Positions 61,331 to 64,000 of a DNA stretch of 64,000 bases are shown here, one piece after another. Origin of the DNA: Xenophilus sp. Marseille-Q4582. Lineage in GTDB: Bacteria > Pseudomonadota > Gammaproteobacteria > Burkholderiales > Burkholderiaceae_C. Every line of letters begins with the position of its first letter. The first letter of the stretch is position 1. The stretch lies in contig NZ_CAKAKO010000002.1 in the NCBI RefSeq assembly GCF_916700565.1, forward strand, positions 372,001 through 436,000. The letters are read 5' to 3'. Below the pieces are notes generated by a model, which had not been told where the DNA came from, did no database searches, and saw only the letters and a list, made by a program, of their open reading frames with translations. A program made the position numbers and the translations under genes.

Positions 61331-61918
61331 ATGCACAGCCCCACCTTGCCCCCACCTGCGCAGGACCGTGCACCGCCGCCAGACGCGGTCGCCGCCTGGC
61401 ACAGCACGGTGCACCTGGTCGTCAACGGCCGGCCGCGCACGCTCACGCTCGACAACCGCACCAGCCTGCTGGACGCGCTGCGCGAGCACCTGCAGCTGTG
61501 CGGCACCAAGAAGGGCTGCGACCACGGCCAGTGCGGCGCCTGCACGGCGCTGGTCGACGGCCGGCGCATCAACACCTGCCTGAGCCTGGCCGTGATGCAC
61601 GAGGGCAGCGAGGTCACGACCATCGAAGGGCTGGGCACGCCGCAGCAGCTGCATCCGCTGCAGGACGCCTTCGTGCGCCACGACGGCTTCCAGTGCGGCT
61701 ACTGCACGCCGGGGCAGATCTGCTCGGCCGTCGGGGCGCTGCGCGAACTGCGTGAGGGCGTGCCCAGCCACGTCACCGCCGACCTGCAGGCCCGGCCGCT
61801 GCGCTCGCCCGAGGAAATGCGCGAACGCATGAGCGGCAACCTCTGCCGCTGCGGGGCCTACAGCAACATCCAGCAGGCGATCGCCGAGGTGGCCGACGCC
61901 GAGGAGGCCGCGCGATGA
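61331..61918 (+). CDS. paoA: (2Fe-2S)-binding subunit of molybdenum aldehyde/xanthine oxidoreductase
   Basis: 195-residue electron-transfer subunit with two [2Fe-2S] clusters. Plant-ferredoxin-type cluster: C63, C68, C71 ([10 protein letters not shown]) and C83; second cluster: [13 protein letters not shown] and NLCRCGAY. E. coli PaoA has a Tat signal; here the 20-residue Pro-rich N-terminus ([11 protein letters not shown]...) has no twin-arginine motif, so a cytosolic enzyme is likely unless the start is wrong. GGAG lies before the ATG. First gene of paoABC; overlaps the next by 4 nt. Confidence 0.88.
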   Translation: MHSPTLPPPAQDRAPPPDAVAAWHSTVHLVVNGRPRTLTLDNRTSLLDALREHLQLCGTKKGCDHGQCGACTALVDGRRINTCLSLAVMHEGSEVTTIEGLGTPQQLHPLQDAFVRHDGFQCGYCTPGQICSAVGALRELREGVPSHVTADLQARPLRSPEEMRERMSGNLCRCGAYSNIQQAIAEVADAEEAAR

Positions 61919-62877
61919 AGCCCTTCAGCTACGAACGCGCGGCCACGCCCGAGGCCGCCGTGGCCGCGCTCGCGCGCACGCCCGGCGCGCGCCTGATCGC
62001 CGGCGGCACCAACCTGCTGGACCTGATGAAGCTGCGCGTGGAAGCGCCCACGCACCTCATCGACATCAACGCCGTCGGCCTGGACCGCATCACGCCCACC
62101 GACGAAGGCGGGCTGCGCATCGGCGCGCTGGTGCGCAACACCGACCTGGCGGCCGACGCGCGCGTGCGGCGCGACTACGGCGTGCTCGCACGCGCGCTGC
62201 TGGCCGGTGCGTCGGGGCAGCTGCGCAACAAGGCCACGACGGCCGGCAACCTGCTGCAGCGCACGCGCTGCCCTTACTTCTACGACACCGACATGCCCTG
62301 CAACAAGCGCGAGCCCGGCAGCGGATGCGGCGCACTGCAGGGCGGCCACAGCCGGCCGCTCGCGGTGGTCGGCGGCAGCGACCAGTGCATCGCCACGCAC
62401 CCGAGCGACATGGCGGTGGCCCTGCGCGTGCTGGACGCCACCGTGGAAACGCTGCAGCCCGACGGCGCGCGGCGCTTCATCCCCCTGGCCGATTTCCACC
62501 GCCTGCCCGGCGACACGCCGCGGCACGACACCACGCTGGCGCCGGCCGAGCTGATCACCGCCGTGACGCTGCCGGCGCCCGTGGGCGGCATGCAGGTCTA
62601 CCGCAAGGTGCGCGACCGCGCCTCCTACGCCTTCGCGCTGGTGTCGGTGGCGGCCATCGTGCAGCCCGACGGCAGCGGCCGCGTGGCCCTGGGCGGCGTG
62701 GCGCACAAACCCTGGCGCATGGAAGAGGCCGACGCCGAACTGCCGCGCGGCCCGCAGGCCGTGGTCGACCGCCTGCTGGCCGACGCGAAGCCGCGGCCCG
62801 ACAACGCGTTCAAGCTGCCGCTCGCGCAGCGCACGCTGGCCGCGGCCCTGGCCGATGCGAAGGAGCTGCAGGCATGA
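61915..62877 (+). CDS. paoB: FAD-binding subunit of aldehyde oxidoreductase, with extra 4Fe-4S cysteines
   Basis: 320-residue FAD subunit of the CO-dehydrogenase/xanthine oxidase family. FAD-binding [20 protein letters not shown] (27-46) and [19 protein letters not shown] (99-117). Four cysteines at 119, 129, 138 and 158 ([31 protein letters not shown]) match the additional [4Fe-4S] cluster known in PaoB-type subunits. C-terminal CODH_FAD domain with [19 protein letters not shown]. Overlaps both neighbours by 4 nt. Confidence 0.9.
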   Translation: MKPFSYERAATPEAAVAALARTPGARLIAGGTNLLDLMKLRVEAPTHLIDINAVGLDRITPTDEGGLRIGALVRNTDLAADARVRRDYGVLARALLAGASGQLRNKATTAGNLLQRTRCPYFYDTDMPCNKREPGSGCGALQGGHSRPLAVVGGSDQCIATHPSDMAVALRVLDATVETLQPDGARRFIPLADFHRLPGDTPRHDTTLAPAELITAVTLPAPVGGMQVYRKVRDRASYAFALVSVAAIVQPDGSGRVALGGVAHKPWRMEEADAELPRGPQAVVDRLLADAKPRPDNAFKLPLAQRTLAAALADAKELQA

Positions 62878-64000
62878 AGTTCGATCCCTCCAGCACCGTG
62901 GTGCCCGACGAGGCCCTGCGCCAAGTGGGCCAGCCCACGCCGCGCGTGGACGGCCCGCGCAAGACCACCGGCACGGCACCCTACGCCGGCGAATGGACCC
63001 GTGAATGGGCCGGCGAATCGGCCGGCGGATGGCAGGACGAGGCGCCCGGCGCCGCCTACGGCTGGGTGCGCGGCGCCGGCATCGCCAAGGGCCGCATCGC
63101 CGCCCTGGACCTGTCGGCCGCGCGTGCCGCGCCGGGCGTGCTGGCCATCGTCACGGCCGACAACGCCGGCGCGCTGGACCAGGCCCCGCGCAACACCGCC
63201 CGGCTGCTCGGCGGACCGGCCATCGACCACTACCACCAGGCCATCGCCGTGGTGGTCGCCACCACGCTGGAGCAGGCGCGCGAGGCCGCGGCGCTGATCG
63301 ACGTGCGCTACGAAGAAAGCGAGGCGGGCCGCTTCGACCTGGCGGCCGAGCGCACGAAGGCCCCGCTGGCCGGCGAGGACGCATGCACGCAGGCGGGCGA
63401 CTTCGACGCCGCCTTCGCCGCCGCGCCCGTGCAGCTGGACGCCACCTACACCACGCCCGACGAAACGCACGCCATGATGGAGCCGCATGCGACGCTGGCG
63501 GCCTGGGACGGCGACCGGCTCACGGTGTGGACCTCCACCCAGATGGTCGACTGGTGCCGCACCGACCTGGCCAGGACGCTGAAGATGCCCAAAGAGAAGG
63601 TGCGCGTGCGCTCGCCCTTCATCGGCGGCGGCTTCGGCGGCAAGCTGTTCCTGCGCGCCGACACCCTGCTCGCGGCCCTGGCCGCGCGCGCGGCCGGACG
63701 GCCCGTGCGCGTGGCGCTGCACCGGCCGCTCATGGCCAACAACACCACGCACCGCCCGGCCACGATCCAGCGCATCCGCCTGGGGGCCGGGCGCGACGGC
63801 CGCCTCACGGCCATCGCGCATGAGAGCTGGTCTGGCGACCAGCCGGGCGGCCAGCCCGAAACCGCAGTCAACCAGACGCGGCTGCTCTATGCCGGGGCGA
63901 ACCGGCGCACCGCCATGTACCTGGCCGAGATGGACCTGCCCGAAGGCAATTCCATGCGCGCGCCGGGCGAGGCGCCGGGCATGATGGCGCTGGAGATCGC
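62874..64000 (+). CDS. paoC: Molybdopterin-binding (large) subunit of aldehyde oxidoreductase, 3' truncated
   Basis: About 375 of the expected 700-plus residues are in the window. N-terminal [18 protein letters not shown], then [20 protein letters not shown]; molybdopterin-domain motifs [20 protein letters not shown] and FGGK loop, and [16 protein letters not shown] at the edge. It would hold the Mo-MCD cofactor and oxidise aldehydes, passing electrons to the FeS and FAD subunits. Residues 38-53 are four 4-residue units ([16 protein letters not shown]) coded by a 12-bp tandem repeat not expected in the family. Confidence 0.9.
   Translation, partial: MKFDPSSTVVPDEALRQVGQPTPRVDGPRKTTGTAPYAGEWTREWAGESAGGWQDEAPGAAYGWVRGAGIAKGRIAALDLSAARAAPGVLAIVTADNAGALDQAPRNTARLLGGPAIDHYHQAIAVVVATTLEQAREAAALIDVRYEESEAGRFDLAAERTKAPLAGEDACTQAGDFDAAFAAAPVQLDATYTTPDETHAMMEPHATLAAWDGDRLTVWTSTQMVDWCRTDLARTLKMPKEKVRVRSPFIGGGFGGKLFLRADTLLAALAARAAGRPVRVALHRPLMANNTTHRPATIQRIRLGAGRDGRLTAIAHESWSGDQPGGQPETAVNQTRLLYAGANRRTAMYLAEMDLPEGNSMRAPGEAPGMMALEI
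62985..63032 (+). repeat. 12-bp tandem repeat, four copies, inside paoC
   Basis: GCCGGCGAATGG (62985-62996), ACCCGTGAATGG (62997-63008), GCCGGCGAATCG (63009-63020) and GCCGGCGGATGG (63021-63032). It is in frame, so each copy adds four residues. The divergence between copies suggests it is not very recent. Confidence 0.75.

Overview
The window is very GC-rich DNA from a beta-proteobacterium, most likely a member of the Comamonadaceae (Burkholderiales; Acidovorax-like). The reasons are the rnpA-rpmH / dnaA-dnaN-gyrB replication block, the metX-metW pair, the betaproteobacterial infA type, the kdsD-kdsC-lptC block and the family make-up of the accessory genes. No rRNA, tRNA, CRISPR array, insertion sequence or prophage was seen.

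Layout. 1-2596: 3'-truncated fused indolepyruvate ferredoxin oxidoreductase, divergent from an Lrp/AsnC regulator. 3277-8866 (minus): efflux operon merR-tolC-hlyD-permease-permease with no ATPase gene, then an MFS exporter. 10628-15364: birA, a SET-domain lysine methyltransferase with a lysine-rich tail, and a divergent topoisomerase III carrying a histone-H1-like linker and a C-terminal SWIB domain; a tiny lipoprotein follows. 15671-25798: a fatty or branched-chain acid beta-oxidation module (acyl-CoA dehydrogenase, alpha-methylacyl-CoA racemase, acyl-CoA ligase broken by an in-frame TAG, enoyl-CoA hydratase, thiolase, 3-hydroxyacyl-CoA dehydrogenase of the SDR type) next to a large MalT-like LuxR regulator. 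Two promoter regions of this module share an identical dyad, ATCGTC-N6-GACGAA. 25809-32114: PuuD-like amidase, sugar isomerase, infA, an orphan response regulator, two unknown genes and an MFS transporter.

32178-42117 is the chromosome-origin region: gyrB, dnaN and dnaA on minus, and rpmH, rnpA, yidD, yidC and mnmE on plus, with a DnaA-box-bearing gap between dnaA and rpmH. 42211-47623: cNMP-binding protein, two zinc-ribbon membrane proteins, kdsD-kdsC-lptC (Kdo/LPS) and an SDR. A 161-bp imperfect palindrome starts at the SDR stop codon. 47962-48494 is a glycine-rich RNA-binding protein whose tail is frameshifted. A SAM-II-like riboswitch plus terminator precedes metX-metW. 50858-57342: YigZ, bactofilin, DUF72 protein, two M20 peptidases and a LysR regulator. 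57431-61086: IclR regulator divergent from hmgA-fahA (homogentisate degradation). 61331-64000: paoABC-type molybdenum aldehyde oxidoreductase, truncated at the window edge.

Several genes (merR, the small lipoprotein, mnmE, kdsD) have a sigma70-like -10 hexamer ending only 6-7 nt before the start codon and no Shine-Dalgarno sequence, which suggests leaderless mRNAs. All function calls come from reading motifs by eye; no database search was run.
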